Source of the DNA: Hawksworthiomyces lignivorus
Taxonomy: Eukaryota; Ascomycota; Sordariomycetes; Ophiostomatales; Ophiostomataceae
Assembly: GCA_002917075.1 (NCBI GenBank)
Contig: NTMA01000074.1
Location: forward strand, 124,001-188,000
Length of the DNA stretch: 64,000 nucleotides
Direction: 5' to 3'
Of this stretch, positions 44,329 through 56,644 are shown piece after piece. Every line of letters begins with the position of its first letter. The stretch's first letter is position 1. The notes below the pieces were generated by a model that saw only the letters and a program-made list of their open reading frames with translations, made no database searches and was not told where the DNA came from. The position numbers and the translations under genes are program-made.

Positions 44329-45006
44329 GATTATGGACTTTGGGTTGCGACAGAGAGATAAACTCAAGCTCTGTGCGGTAGACACAGATGCGTTTACTGT
44401 CGCAGTCTTCTAAAATGTAGACTGTCGTCGTCCCTTACTCTTTGGCACTGATTCCGCTCGCCTAAATGTTTTTCAAGCATATGCGACAGCACTTTCGCAT
44501 ATAATTTTTTTTTAAGCAGCAATGGAGGGGCATCGGATAAGATAAGCCCCAGGAAATTTTTCGGCAGACAGAAAGCCACTGGCAACGCCGGATAGCCATT
44601 GCGATGCACATCACGACTGCAATTGATTTGAATTGTTTCTCATTTTTGCTTTATGGTAATTTTCTCTATTTCATTCCAGGTACATCCAAGAGAGCAGTAG
44701 ACTTGTAGCATAGCCAAAGGAATAAGCGTAACATGCAGGAACTCTACACTGACAAAAAAAATGGCAAAGCAAAAAATGCAAGTCCTTTCCAAGAACGCCT
44801 CGTGGCAAGAAAAGAAGGCATGCGTCGCTGTTCGAATTACCCTCTCTCCTCTCCTTCTCTTCTATAGATTTTCTTTGGATTTTTGTAATTTTTTTTTTCC
44901 CTTTCCAAAGACGAGATTTTGAAGGTGGGTGGGTAGGATGGGGACCCTTTCTTCCCGGGCCTTTTGTCTATGACGAAAATAAGATTAAAAAAAATGTGTG
45001 TCCTTG
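44329..45006. other. Intergenic spacer between RIB3 and TSR2 (same strand)
   Basis: Promoter of TSR2 and 3' UTR of RIB3. No coding frame supported. Confidence 0.55.
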
Positions 45007-45855
45007 CTACTCCTCGTCCACCTGCGGGCCGGGGAACGTGTTCTTTGCGCCGCTCGGCTGCGTCTTCTCGAGGTAGGCGGCCAGGTCCGCAATGGTGCAC
45101 ACCTTGAGGCCCCACTTCTGGGCGAAGGCGACGCAGCCGGCGCCGCGCAGCATGCCCGAGTTGTGGTGCAGGGCCTGGCCGGGCACGGGCTCGCCGTCGT
45201 CGACGAGCTCCGAGATGACGCCGACGCGCTGCTTGCCGGCCAGCCGGCAGAAGTCGATGGCGGCCTCGGTGTGGCCGCGGCGCTCGCGGACGCCACCGGG
45301 GCGCGCGCGCAGCGGCAGGACGTGGCCTGGGCGGCGGAAGGCGGCGGCTGGGCTGCTGGCCTTGCCGTTGCTGCTGCCGTTTTGCTGCGCGGCCACGGCA
45401 GCGACGAGCTCGGCGTCGTCCTGCGCCAGGCGCCGGCAGGTGAGGGCGCGGTCGTGGGCGCTGATGCCCGTCGTGACGGAGGCGTCGGCGGCGTCGATGG
45501 TCACGGTATAGGCGGTGCCGCGCAGGTCCTCGTTGTCGACGACCATAGGCGGCAGCGCCAGGCGGTCGGCGCGGGTGGGCAGCACGGGGGCGCAGATGAT
45601 GCCGGACGAGTGGCGGACCAAAAAGGCCATCTGCTCGGTGGTGACGTCTTCGGCGGCAATGATGAGGTCGCCTTCATTCTCACGCCCCGGGTCGTCCATG
45701 ACCACAATGAATTGGCCATCGCCTGCAAACTGAGGTTAGACCCTGCTCTACCTCGTAGTTCCTCGCGGATTCTCCCTCGCGTGCGCCAAGGCCCACTACT
45801 TACGGAACGCCTGGATGGTCTCCGGAATGGAGTTGAAGGCTGTGGGTTCTACCAT
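45007..45855 (-). CDS. RIB3: 3,4-dihydroxy-2-butanone-4-phosphate synthase (riboflavin biosynthesis)
   Basis: Exon 1 is 45855-45804 ([17 protein letters not shown] plus one base) and exon 2 is 45722-45007, giving 255 residues. It converts ribulose 5-phosphate to 3,4-dihydroxy-2-butanone 4-phosphate plus formate, the four-carbon unit of riboflavin. The active-site loop is [13 protein letters not shown] (Glu32 and Glu34 bind metal); [28 protein letters not shown] and RRGHTEAA follow, carrying the conserved Arg, Thr and His. It is a stand-alone synthase with no GTP cyclohydrolase II domain, as is usual for fungi. A low-complexity Gln/Asn/Ser/Ala segment (about 125-140, [18 protein letters not shown]) lies in front of FRRPGH. 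The intron is 45803-45723 (GTAAGT...TGCAG). Cytosolic. Confidence 0.93.
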
Positions 45856-47483
45856 GGGGCCAGGCATTGTGTTTGTGTTTGGCAGAGAATGTGTGGAAAA
45901 GGGCTATTTTGATTGCAGTGCAAGTGAACCTGCTAACTTCTCAGGTGCGAGGTTCGTCGTCCGAGAGTCTCTTGCTCGTGTGCGTACGGGTTGGCAAGTA
46001 GAGAGTACCTCGGCAGTCGATGCTCGACTCTCTCTGCTGGTGGGATTTGCTAAACCCCGTCGCAGCAAATGACTCAGACACAGCAACCGAAGAGTGTTTC
46101 CTCTAATACCCTACTTCTACTGCCAATTGACCTCGGGGAGGAAAGACCGAATTGTCTCAAAAAATCAGGCAATGTCCGGAAAAGATGAAGCTGCGTAGTG
46201 CAAAATCTGGCTTCCCCGTGACAGTTATAAACGTTTAAAAAAAAAAAAGGCTGCTACTGCTAAATACATAAAGAGAAATTTCTGGGCGCGTCAAGCGTGC
46301 GTTCGTCCGTCCGTCCTACACGGGCGGATTAGTTTAATAATAAATCGCACCGCAAAGGAACAATATACATGTGCTGCGCAAGAATAAAATAATTGTAATT
46401 GTAATAGTATAGTAATATGGTGTGGTTTTGAGTCTTAGCGGGCTTTTGCCCGAACATCGGGTTCTCGGATTTGGTCTTGGTGGTGGGCGGGCTTACTGTG
46501 CATGCACAGAATGCTGGTGGAAAGCAAGGGAGCTTCTAGGCAAAGAGAGAGGTGGGAGTTTGTTCGGTGTCAGCGGCCATGCCCGGGGGGAGGCTGGAAC
46601 CGCCGACTGCAGACAGCCGCGAGAGAAGGAGGAAAAGGTGCGAGCGAAACAGATAGCCAGGGCCCATATTATTTTGGGGTGGTTTTTTTTTTTTTTATTG
46701 GCTTTCTAATGGCTATGGGGCTAGCAGGTAGCCTGCTAGGTTCTTTCCGCTTCCATGTGTTCTTCTTCCACCAACGAGCGCTTTCTACCTTCCGTGTTCT
46801 ACTTGCTCAGTCGGAAATTTATGGCGGCAAATAAAGTATCTCTTATGCATCTGATGTAAACCGAAGAGATACTCAAATATAATACATTCGACTTTCAAAG
46901 AGAAGACGGCTCGAGATACACATTCAAGCAGGTTCCATGAAAACTGAGACAATGTGACGAACCTGTGATGACATGCAGCCATTCTCGTCTCGCGCATCAT
47001 GTGAGCAGGCCGGCCAGAAAAGGCGAGGCCGTATTCCACTAATTCGTCATTTATTGAGGCAATAGATAGACTAGATGTTTTCAGGAAGGAGGCTCGGAGT
47101 TCTCCTGAACCTAAGAAAGGGCCCAGGCGAGATACATAGAAGGAGAGCAGGATTCTTCAATTCGCTCCCTGCGTGTGCGCGTGATAGCAGCAGCGGACCC
47201 GACGGTGCGGTTTCCTCACCCTGAAATGACGTATTTAAAAACAGAACCAAGATGGTGCAATAGGAGGACAGAGCACAGAACGCTTGCAGTTGCTCCGCTC
47301 TCTGTGGTGGTGTCCCTGGCAAGCACAGACCCGATCGAAGATGGCCGTTTGAAGTAGGCGGTGAAATATGGCAGAAATGCAGACAGAGCATCTGAAAGCG
47401 CCACACCAGTGGAAGCAGCAAAAGCAGGTGAGCTCGACGGCCATGGACAGCTCCCTAGCCCAAGCCGCCACAGATTCGCAGAT
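45856..47483. promoter_or_regulatory. Divergent promoter region (RIB3 / COQ3)
   Basis: Two outward-facing genes share about 1.6 kb. T runs and AT-rich tracts occur near 46235 and 46685. The open frame that precedes the COQ3 start in the same frame (from 47361) has no ATG before 47484. Confidence 0.5.
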
Positions 47484-48557
47484 ATGCCTCCAATAGCTAC
47501 ATCGCGAGCTGGCACCTCAGCATTGGGCCGAGCATGTCGCTTGAGGCCCCGCACAGCTCAATACTGCGGCGCGCAGCTGACCGCGCAGACGCTGCGTAGC
47601 TCGGCAGCAGCTTCAATAGCAAGACGGCCTTCTCCAGTAGTAGCTCCCTTTCGCTGTCATTCGACGTCTTCTTCCGCTTCTTCCTCGTCCTCGTCCTCTT
47701 CCTCCTCCGCCTCCGTCAGCCCTGATGAGGTCGCCCACTTTAATGCTCTCGCCTCCTCATGGTGGGACCCTTATGGTCCGTCGCGTCTCCTGCACCAGAT
47801 GAACCCGCTCCGCCACGATTTCATCCGGGATTGCTTCGAGAGCGGAAGAGCAGAAGCTTCTGTCCCTCCCCCGCCCCGCCGCTACCTCGATATCGGCTGC
47901 GGCGGCGGCATCTTCGCCGAGAGCGCCGCGCGCCTGCCCGCCACCGAGTCCGTCACTGCCATTGACCCGTCTGCCGAGGTGCTGGGCGTGGCGCGCGCGC
48001 ATGCCCGGCGGGACCCGCTGCTGCGGGCCCCGCGCCTTGTCTACCGCCAGGCAGCGATCGAAGACCTGAGCGGGGACGAGAGCGAGAGCGGGAGCGGGAG
48101 CGGGAGCAGGAGCGGGAGCCCCGCGGAGCTCTTCGACGTGGTCTCCGTGTTCGAAGTGATCGAGCACGTGGCACCCGAGCAGCAGGGCGCGTTCCTGGCG
48201 CGGTGCGGCCGGCTGGTGCGGCCCGGCGGCTGGCTGGTCGGCAGCACGATGGCGCGCACGTGGACGAGCTGGCTGACCACCGTCGTGGCCGCCGAGGACG
48301 TGCTGGGCATCGTGCCGCCGGGCACCCACGACTGGCGCAAGTACGTCGACGCCCACGAGCTGCAGGCCCACTTTGTCGCCCCGGGAGCCGCCTCCGCCGT
48401 CGCCGCGTGGCGGCACGCGCGGTTCCAGGGGGTGGCGTACGTGCCCGGGCTGGGGTGGCAGGTGGTGCCAGGCGGCGAGAAGCTGGGCAACTACTTTTTC
48501 GGCATCCAGAGGGCAGAAGAGCCGCAGAGCGACGTCACGGGACACGACGAGCAGTAG
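47484..48557 (+). CDS. COQ3: Ubiquinone biosynthesis O-methyltransferase COQ3, mitochondrial
   Basis: Intronless, 357 residues. The start at 47484 (MPPIATSRAGTS) is the first ATG of the frame and gives an Arg/Ser/Ala-rich, acid-free N-terminus of about 60 residues, a mitochondrial targeting sequence. The COQ3/UbiG hallmarks follow: ALASSWWDPYGPSRLLHQMNPLR (about 88-110) and the SAM-binding motif LDIGCGGGIF (135-144). Then come the VEVIEH-like SVFEVIEHV and RPGGWLVGSTMARTW. It performs both O-methylations in coenzyme Q synthesis on the matrix side of the inner membrane, in the COQ complex. Ser runs in residues 60-80 and a Ser/Gly insertion (GDESESGSGSGSRSGSP) lie outside the core motifs; the insertion comes from a hexanucleotide repeat. 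High GC at third positions. Confidence 0.92.
   Translation: MPPIATSRAGTSALGRACRLRPRTAQYCGAQLTAQTLRSSAAASIARRPSPVVAPFRCHSTSSSASSSSSSSSSSASVSPDEVAHFNALASSWWDPYGPSRLLHQMNPLRHDFIRDCFESGRAEASVPPPPRRYLDIGCGGGIFAESAARLPATESVTAIDPSAEVLGVARAHARRDPLLRAPRLVYRQAAIEDLSGDESESGSGSGSRSGSPAELFDVVSVFEVIEHVAPEQQGAFLARCGRLVRPGGWLVGSTMARTWTSWLTTVVAAEDVLGIVPPGTHDWRKYVDAHELQAHFVAPGAASAVAAWRHARFQGVAYVPGLGWQVVPGGEKLGNYFFGIQRAEEPQSDVTGHDEQ
48076..48119. repeat. GAGCGG-type hexanucleotide repeat in COQ3
   Basis: Imperfect tandem units of GAGCGG/GAGCGA code for the Ser-Gly insertion in COQ3. The frame is kept. Confidence 0.85.
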
Positions 48558-49623
48558 CAAGAACAAGCAGCGAATAAAACTACAAAGGAAAGAAAGGGCA
48601 TAAACATTTGTGGCGTGGCGTAGCTAAGGAAATCAGAATAACAGTTGCTTATCGTAACATCATCCAGCTTCCTTGATCAACACTCCCTCCCTTGTTGCTT
48701 AGAATATGTAACTCATAGCTTCTCCTTCAGAATACCGCTTGAAAGACAATAAAGACACTAAACAATAGAGCATGAAATACATTAAAGAAGCAAGAGAGAG
48801 ATTCTAAAGCCGCGTCAGAAATCAGATGGTCGTGGTTTTCATAAGATTCATTCCATCCAAGAGCACCCCGGTCCGGCAGGGAAACAAAAGCGTATGCGAA
48901 CAACCCAAACGAACTTGAATACATACACAACCCGTTTCCCGACCCTTGTCTTTCCTCGATTAGAAAGACAGACAAGAAACAGCAAAATACATTCTTATAT
49001 ACTATTCGGCTTCATGGGGATTGGCCAAACGAAGGGATGAGAGAAAGGAAACATGAAAATCAAAAGTAGAACCACTACGCCGCCGCTATGCTAAATGGAG
49101 GTCGCTTCACGGCCTTCAGCCTCCCGCAGAAATGCATAACTATAGCCACATAAGCCAGAACGCCGCTGCGCTTTTATTGTAAGGAAACATAATGGGGATG
49201 AAGTGGGAGGAATTCTTGAAAAAAAAAAAATCAGACATGAAGAAAACAGTAGATGAAATATGTAAATACGAAATGTTGGGGAAGGATGGAAATGAAGCAA
49301 AAGACAGAATAAAAAGGAGAACAAATAAAAAAAAGATAAAAATAAACACATTTGTGAAATACAAATTAAAAAGGATGCAGAAATATGATGTGGTGTCGTA
49401 ATACGCCAGCATTGTCGAAAGCTACCATAGATTTGTTCTCGTTGCTCCGACGGGAGAATGAAGTGTCTTAAAGTAGTAGCTCATTTGTGAGGTTTTGCTG
49501 TAATCTTGACTACTATGAGCTTTGTTCAGATTTCCGCCGTCGTGTGATAGAAGATAACGGCCTCGGCAGGTGGTGTCAGTGGAGGTAGTATCAGAGTTGT
49601 CACTTCTTTGACAGAGGACCAGC
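48558..49623. other. Convergent intergenic spacer (COQ3 / Clr5-domain gene)
   Basis: AT-rich, notably 49200-49400, which is A-rich on the plus strand. Contains both 3' UTRs. No supported gene. Confidence 0.55.
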
Positions 49624-51479
49624 TTAGAAACCTCCTTGGCTGGAAGGCACTAGATTGCCGGTACTAGTATCAGTCATGGGATATCCAAGAATAATTTGAT
49701 GCGATGGTGACGATGCCAGCGATTTTGGCGACACAGGAGTCGTTGGCACCACCAATGATTTGGTAATGGTTGGCGTCACTGGCCCGTCACCTCTCCCTAC
49801 TACCCCATTCGGGGTAGCTGCCTGCTTGATCGTCGTTGTCGATGACTCGCTGTGCGCATAACTATATCCTGGTGGTGGTGAAAACGATGACTGGCTGTTG
49901 CTGGCCGTAATTGAAGGTGCGATCATTAGATTTATACCCTGCGGCGATGGATTTCCATACATCGCTCGTCTGGGCCCCTGGTCGAGCTCGCCGCTAGAGA
50001 GATTGCTAACAGAGAAGCCGCCAGTATTATGGAAAGAGTTGGACATGGACTGTTGCATAGGCAGAGAGCCTTGATCTTGATGAGATACGTGGCTATTCTG
50101 CTGCTGATGGACGAATCGATTCGATTGCTGATAGCTTCCACGGTGGCTGTAGCCGTGCCCTATACGTCGCGCTTGGAAGGGCTGATATGGTCCCTGGTGC
50201 TCTTGTTGCGAGATCGCATCTTCGTATGCATGATCACCGATGCCGAGCAGATCGTTTGCCGGAGGCAAGCTGTTGTCGCTCGACGAGACGTCAGGTACAG
50301 AACCACCTAAGCTAGGCAATGAATCAGGTTGAATGCTTGAATTTTGCAGATCACGAAGAGCAGCAATTGGAGCCAACGCCAATCGGTCCTCAATCGGGCT
50401 ATCCAATCCACAAGTGTTTGGTTGCCATTGGAAATAGTTGTTAGAAGCCGAGTGTGTAGACGCCAAAGACGGCGAGCACATGCTGGTGCTGCTTGCAGAG
50501 TGGAGTGGTATATCACGCTGAGTGCTCAGGGCCATTTGGAAGCTGGAATGTTGTTGTTGTTGTTGCTGCTGCTGCTGCCGCTGCTGCTGCTGCTGAAACA
50601 TAGAATAATCAATACCTTGGGTTGTGAACGATGACAGAGGCGTAGATTGATGGGCTAAACATTGATGTTCATCACTTCCAAAATTAAGAGCCGTGCTAAG
50701 ACGAGACAGCCGTTAGTTTTTGATGCTGGAAAGACAGACACGACGAAGTAAATCACAAAGAAATCACGAAAGGAGCTTTGAACCGCCTGTTGCGCCCTAA
50801 TCCAGCAAAAATGAGCAAAAAAAAAGGGGGAAGCATGGGAAGATTTACTTGGCATACAGGCTCTCATTACTCGATATATGGGCCTGAGTAGATTGTCCGA
50901 TCCTGGTGTGCCTGCCGGGTGTTGATGGCGTTGGCAAGCTCCTGACGCCCTTAGTTACCAAGGCGTTATAGGCGGCTGTATTTGGTACCGACGCAGAAGT
51001 ATTGAGAGAGAGGTGGGCGGGCATCACGCTCTCTAAACGTGGCATAACCGATGATGAGTGCGAAGCTGAATGAGTAGCCTTCGAGCGAGAAACTGAATTT
51101 GCCGCACTCTTAGATCTCCCAGCTCCAGATTTGTTTGCTATATGATTGGATGTCACTCTTGTAACTGTCCGTGGGACAGGAGATGATCTGTGGCTTGTAT
51201 TGTCTTGCCTACGAGTATATTTCGTTATGTTCCATCTCTTTCTGGAAAATTTTTCACGATATGCTCTCTGTCTACATGTGGCTGCTGTCAATATAATGCA
51301 AAATAGATCTCTCTGCGATAGATATACATGGAGAAGAGTGAAGGAAAGGTAGCAAGAAAAACTCACGATGCGTCGAATCCTCTCGCTTTCATGATTTCTA
51401 TCACTTTATTGAGAGGTATGTTTTGATTCACATAGAGTTCAAGGATTTCCTCCTTTCTTTCTTCAAAAGGTTTCGTCAT
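49624..51479 (-). CDS. Clr5-domain protein, putative transcriptional regulator
   Basis: Three exons: 51479-51367, 51271-50858 and 50695-49624, giving 532 residues. The N-terminus reads MTKPFEERKEEILELYVNQN, then PLNKVIEIMKARGFDAS, and across intron 1 QRAYREKFSRKRWNITKY. This is the helical Clr5 pattern with conserved LY, V..IM, GF.AS..Y and W residues. Clr5 domains occur in fungal regulators (S. pombe Clr5 acts in silencing). The rest is low complexity: basic/Ser-rich (GRSKSAANSVSRSKATHS), then a glutamine run FQQQQQRQQQQQQQQQ, and Ser/Pro/Gln-rich sequence up to the stop. Such regions are often transactivation or phase-separation segments. Intron 1 (51366-51272) and intron 2 (50857-50696, with CTAAC branch) both join in phase 2. 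Nuclear localisation is inferred. Confidence 0.82.
50549..50595. repeat. CAG/CAA trinucleotide repeat (poly-Gln)
   Basis: TTG/CTG units on the plus strand encode the poly-glutamine tract of the Clr5-domain protein on the minus strand. Confidence 0.92.
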
Positions 51480-54400
51480 GTTGACGGCTTTAATGCACTG
51501 GAGAGTGCAAGGTTTCGATGCCGGTTATTTTAACAGGTATCTCAGATAGCCAGCAAAACGTGCTGCAACAGGAAATCAGGCAATGGCTTGGCCTGATCGA
51601 AGAGTAGAAGTCGAAATCGAGAAGCCTCTGCGTTAGATATGGGCGTTGGAAATGAATATCTCTGGCTATTGAAACTAATAGGCAACATGAGATAGGTAAA
51701 AGTTTGCGTTGGAGAAGGACTCGAATTATGGCGAGATGGAATATAAAATAACAAGACAAGAGTAGAAAGAATAGTAAGGCAATGTATGTAGAGTGTATTT
51801 GACGTTGATGTGAGAGATGTTTTGGTAAAAATATGGATGGCCGGCGAAGAAAGAATCTAAATCTAATATACGACGGATTCCTTGGTCTGAAACTGAGAAC
51901 AGATATGGGAGTTAAAGGATGTAAATATAAGAGTACGAATATCGTCGACGCCGTCATGAGAATTCAAAGAGGGCAGGCTGCGAGTTGCAACTAATAAGAA
52001 GCAAACTCTTTTGAGTTTGTGTAAAGTGAAATGCTTATTGAATATAAGGCACCAAAGGAAAGAAGAGAATGGTATAGACAACTAAAAGGAGAGAAGGGGG
52101 ACTGGGCGGGTAGAGAGAGGCAAGGATCAAAAGCAGGAGGAGCTGAAAGCAAGACACGACAGATTTGTCGAAGAGCAAGAAGAAGAGAAATTTGGTAGGC
52201 TCTTGGGGAGTGGTTCTACTTGCTTATATGGAAATCTTTTGGCCTGTTCTTTGTGGCTGCAAAATGCAGTGCGGGAAGCAATGCCGTCTAGAGTGTAGAT
52301 AAAAAATATATAGATAGGTTCTGTTGAAAAGAGCCTCTTCCTCTTTTTTTTTTGTCACACTCTTTTGCCCTTTGGTTTTCTCACACACTTGGACGGCTCC
52401 TACATGCTCTTTTTTCCTTGGATGGCGCCGTGTGAATTATGTGCGACATTTGGTGGAGTCATTGGACGCTGTTCCGCTCCCTGTTGCTTGTCCATAGATA
52501 GGACTGTTCTCGAGTACATCGAACGGCAACGGTGGTGCACATTTTTGTTGCTTCCCTGATGGACGTACTGTTTGCGAACGGGCACCAACTCTTGGTAGCC
52601 TTTTCCTAGGTAATATATGATATCCTGTTCAGATGGAAAGATCTCTCTTGCCAAAGTCTTGTTGTGCGTTTTCTGACCGCTCTCCGTTCAACGGGCCACC
52701 CTGTTTCCCCCTCCCAGAAAACCGACGCCCGGGGGTGTGCCCCTTGTCCTCAAAGACGAGGCGACCAATAAGGCGCGACGGTATATGAGGGAACTCGAGA
52801 GTCCTAGAGAGCTGGCTGAGCTTTCCCCACTTGCCTACTTGAAGCGAGGGCCAACGAAGATGCGTTGTCTCTCTTGAAAAGTGTACTTAACGAGAGATGT
52901 TCTGGAGAAAATAGATATCCGCAATGCAATGCTGGCGTCTCAGAACGCCCAATTCGCAATTCTCCAGATACTATTCTGCACAAGGAAGAGACGTGGAGGG
53001 AAAAGATGCTGGAATAGTGGTACCTGGTTTGTACCATTCTTGTCACCATACTACGTTTTGAGATGGAATACAGAGCATGTGAGAATACATACGAAACCCA
53101 ATTATAGGGCATCTAGCTAGAAAAGAATGCGGTAAACACAAAAGGATGGCCAGTGCCAAAGTGAAAAAAAAAAGTATAAGAGAAATAAAGTGAGGCGAAG
53201 ACACAGACCCGCCCTATTTTCCTGGGCTTTCCTCTCATATTCTGCCTTCCATTAGCTTCCATATTCCTTTCGTCTCTCTCCCCCAAATCCCGCACCACCC
53301 TTTTCTCCTTTAGCGCTTTTCGATCCGTGTCTGCTAGTTCGGTTGGCTCTTGTTTGGAAAGGGGCTGTCAGGTACTTTCTGCTGCCCACCATCTTCCCCT
53401 TCAAAACCGCTGTCTTCGCTCCGATTTAGAAAAAATGATGGAGAGAGTCACAACTCGGTGTGATGTAAACGCCCAAGTTTCTTGAACTTATCAAAGATTC
53501 CGGCAGAGAGTTTCGATGAAAAAGAAAGAAAAAGAGCAGGGGTGCTTGCTTGTTTTACTGTGCCGTCCAACGACTGCGCACAAGGCTGTGACGTGCATAA
53601 AGTACCTACCCACCGAGACGAGGGTGGTGGGGCTTGGGAGCACACCAAAACTAAGGAAGGCCGAACAGCGAGAGCGCCGGATTGGCCGATCGTGATCGCT
53701 GTCGAAGGTTACGGTGCATTCTGGTCTCATTCCTATTACTCTTCATCGCAGGCGGCACTCTCTCCCATCTTCCAGAACAGCTCGAGTCCATGATCTTATC
53801 CACAAAATGGACTGCCTGCTGCGGCCTTTACCGCCGCCTCCAATTTGTACGCCCTCCATGAATTCCGCCTTCTGCCTCTTCTGGCGCTTGTGCGATTCGG
53901 GGCAGAGCCTAAAGTATGCGGTGTCTTCGTTCCTGATCCACGCAACGCGCGTACGCGCAAAAAAGGAGAGGAAAGAGGGCTTGAAAGACAACCCGCTGAT
54001 TTAGCGGGACCAGCCTTCCCATGCCGCTCTCCATCTTCGGTCGTATTCCCCAAATCGTTGCCATGATTTGGCATTTGATCAGAGGAGGGCATCAATTCCT
54101 TCGCATTTCTTTTCGTTGTCAAATTTGAGATATCTTGGGGGCTCTTTGCCACTTGTTTGTCTTGATCGCCTCATCCTCAAATGTCAGGAGCTGAGCCTCG
54201 TCTGGGAGACTGTAAAGATGCCCAAAATTCCTGGCCTTCTGCATTTGAAATTCATGTATTCCATGCTTTTTGCACTTATTTAAGAACCGCCGTCGAGCCC
54301 AACATCGTCGACGACGAACACTTTTCTGGTCTAAGATGGATGGCGAAGCAAAAAAAGAGTAATAATAAGACGATGATCTCCCTTCACCTCCCTTCATTTC

Positions 54401-56644
54401 CTCTCATCTAAGAGTCCGACGGGCCTCCGACCGGGCCCCCCCTCCCCCGACAACGACACAACTGCTCGTTTTTCTGTTCCTTGTTGTCCTGCTTCTTACC
54501 GCTCTATCCACCGCCGAAGTCCGTGTTGATCTCACGGAAGTGTTGCTGTCTCTCACTAGGCTGCCTGGACATGCTTCTCTTATCTCGCTACTCGGTCTCA
54601 TCTACCTGGACGGAAATGAGGTTGACCCTTCTGTCTCTGGTACGGCGTCTTCTCATTCTCTCCTGATGAACCTATTTTCGACAACGGCCTGACCGTCTTT
54701 TCCTTGTCATCCATGAATTCAGTCCTACACATTTGGCCGAGAGCGTTGCGTATTCGACTTTTTTTTTTTGGTTTCTGGATGTCTTCATTTTGCATTGCCA
54801 CCGCCCACTTCTCTCTGTTTCTGATGCATTCTTTTTTTTTTTAACACACGCCTCGCTGTCCGATGAGCTTTTCTTTCCTTTCCATATCCGCAATTCGTGA
54901 AAAAAGGCATCCAGATTGTTCAGACAACTCATCTCCCTGAAAGAAGCGGTGTGACAAAGTACGGCAAAACGGTCATACCCCAGAAGAACTGAAGCCTTCT
55001 TTTGCAGCCCCCAACTTTTCCCCTCCTAAGTAGTCACGATACCTTATTTTGGGCTCTCTCCCCGATGTCGCACACCAGCCTGATCATGAACGACTTTTTT
55101 CCTAATTGGAATGCGGCTGAAGGAGAAAAGACGACGATTTTGAAGAAGAAATAATAAGCGAGACGTTACGAAATCATCACCGCTTTATTTGAGGTAAAGT
55201 ATACAGCCTTCCCTCTTACTCCTTCTGCCTGGCCTTCTTCCTTTTGGTTGGCTGTTGCACACTCACCTTTAAACCCCCCTTGTCTACGCGTTTCGTGCGA
55301 CGTCGTCTGCATCAATCGTCTTCCAAGGACATGAATTGGTCCACACTCTTCATTTTCTATTTTTATTTGATCCTTCTTTTGGCACCTGAACTCAGCCCCC
55401 ACAGCGGCCAGCGCATCAGAAACGCATCGACCACGATAACGCAAAAATACATAATGTGTGCTGTTCTCTTTGATTTTTCTTGTTTTTGCGCCCGTTTGCC
55501 GTTGCTGTCCAAATTGGACACAGTTTCTATAGCTCGACTAGTCTCCTGTTTCATTGGACCGAGGAGGATGAACAATGTACTGAAATGAAAGTGCTGTTTT
55601 CTGCCTCGATTTCCTCTTTGAGGGAGGCCGAGTATCTACTGCTGCGAGGCAGGAACAAGGCATCCAATCATACGATTTATAGGCATTGTACGAACTAGAC
55701 AGGTCATAAAGTTAAATGTTTGTCTATTGTAAAGTAACAGGCTGCGAAAAGAACACAAGTCGGGAGAGGAACGTGACAATGAGGGGAAAAAAGCCAGTTG
55801 TAAGTACAAATTTTATCTCTTCCTTGGCTAGGCTGTGGCTTGGTTTACGAATCCGACCATGCCCTGCAAGAGAAGGCTGGCTGTTGATCATGTAATAATA
55901 TTAACAAGTAAAAACGAGATAAATCAGATTGCTGGGAAACATGTATATGGTTAGAGTATGAACGAAGAAAAAGAAAAAGGTCAGTAAGGAAATTGCAGGC
56001 ACAATGAAGCTGACGGACCACGTCCACTGTGAGGAAGAAGAATGACACGTGATGCGAGGCAAAACTCTTCTTGAGAGGCAGAGCAAATAGGGACAGGCAA
56101 GGCAGATATGGACAGAGCAGGGTAGAGTAGGGTTGTTCGAGAGGACGATAGCCTGTCTTCACGATATCCTCACTCACAAAGCCTTGACCATGTCGTTATC
56201 CTACACTCTTGTTTCCTGCCTGGCCAATCTTTGACCAGCCAAACGTGGGCGGCTCGCCTCGTTTTTTTGTTGGTTCGTCTCTGTGCAGAGCACGGATCAT
56301 TGCCCATAATCACAGGACCATCTCCCAGCCTTGCCCAAGGCCTTGTTCACCCGAAGTACCAATGAGGCCAGCTGTTGAATTCTTCTCGCCTTGATTTGTT
56401 TTTGCTTTCGTGTCTTGCATTATGGTGTGCCTTTCCGTGCCCTCCGATTCTTTGCCTAGCCGCGTTTTCCCTGTCTTTCAAAAAAAAAAAAAAGCAATCT
56501 CATGTCTGCCTTATCCGAGGTTGTCAGCACACAGCAAAGAGTCCATGCGTAGGAGGCGGCCGAGACATGGGACCCCTAGCTCGCTGGAGCCGTCTTGGGG
56601 TCTTCTGTGGTCGCCGCTGACACCGCAGCACCAGCTTCAACGGC
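51480..56644. other. 5.2-kb stretch without an accepted gene
   Basis: The left end should hold the promoter and leader of the Clr5-domain gene (C/T-rich on the minus strand at about 51490-52080). Blocks that are C/T-rich on the plus strand at 53200-53420 and 54400-54560 resemble promoter or leader sequence pointing right, but no coding exon follows them. Open frames are short and unlike any family I know. The right end carries the 3' UTR of the SLM-like gene. Confidence 0.5.

Noticed and set aside
44998..45912. 304-codon plus-strand frame over RIB3
   Set aside because: Antisense shadow; RIB3 active-site motifs establish the minus strand.
47757..48566. 269-codon frame antisense to COQ3
   Set aside because: Shadow frame with biased composition; the COQ3 frame has all family motifs.
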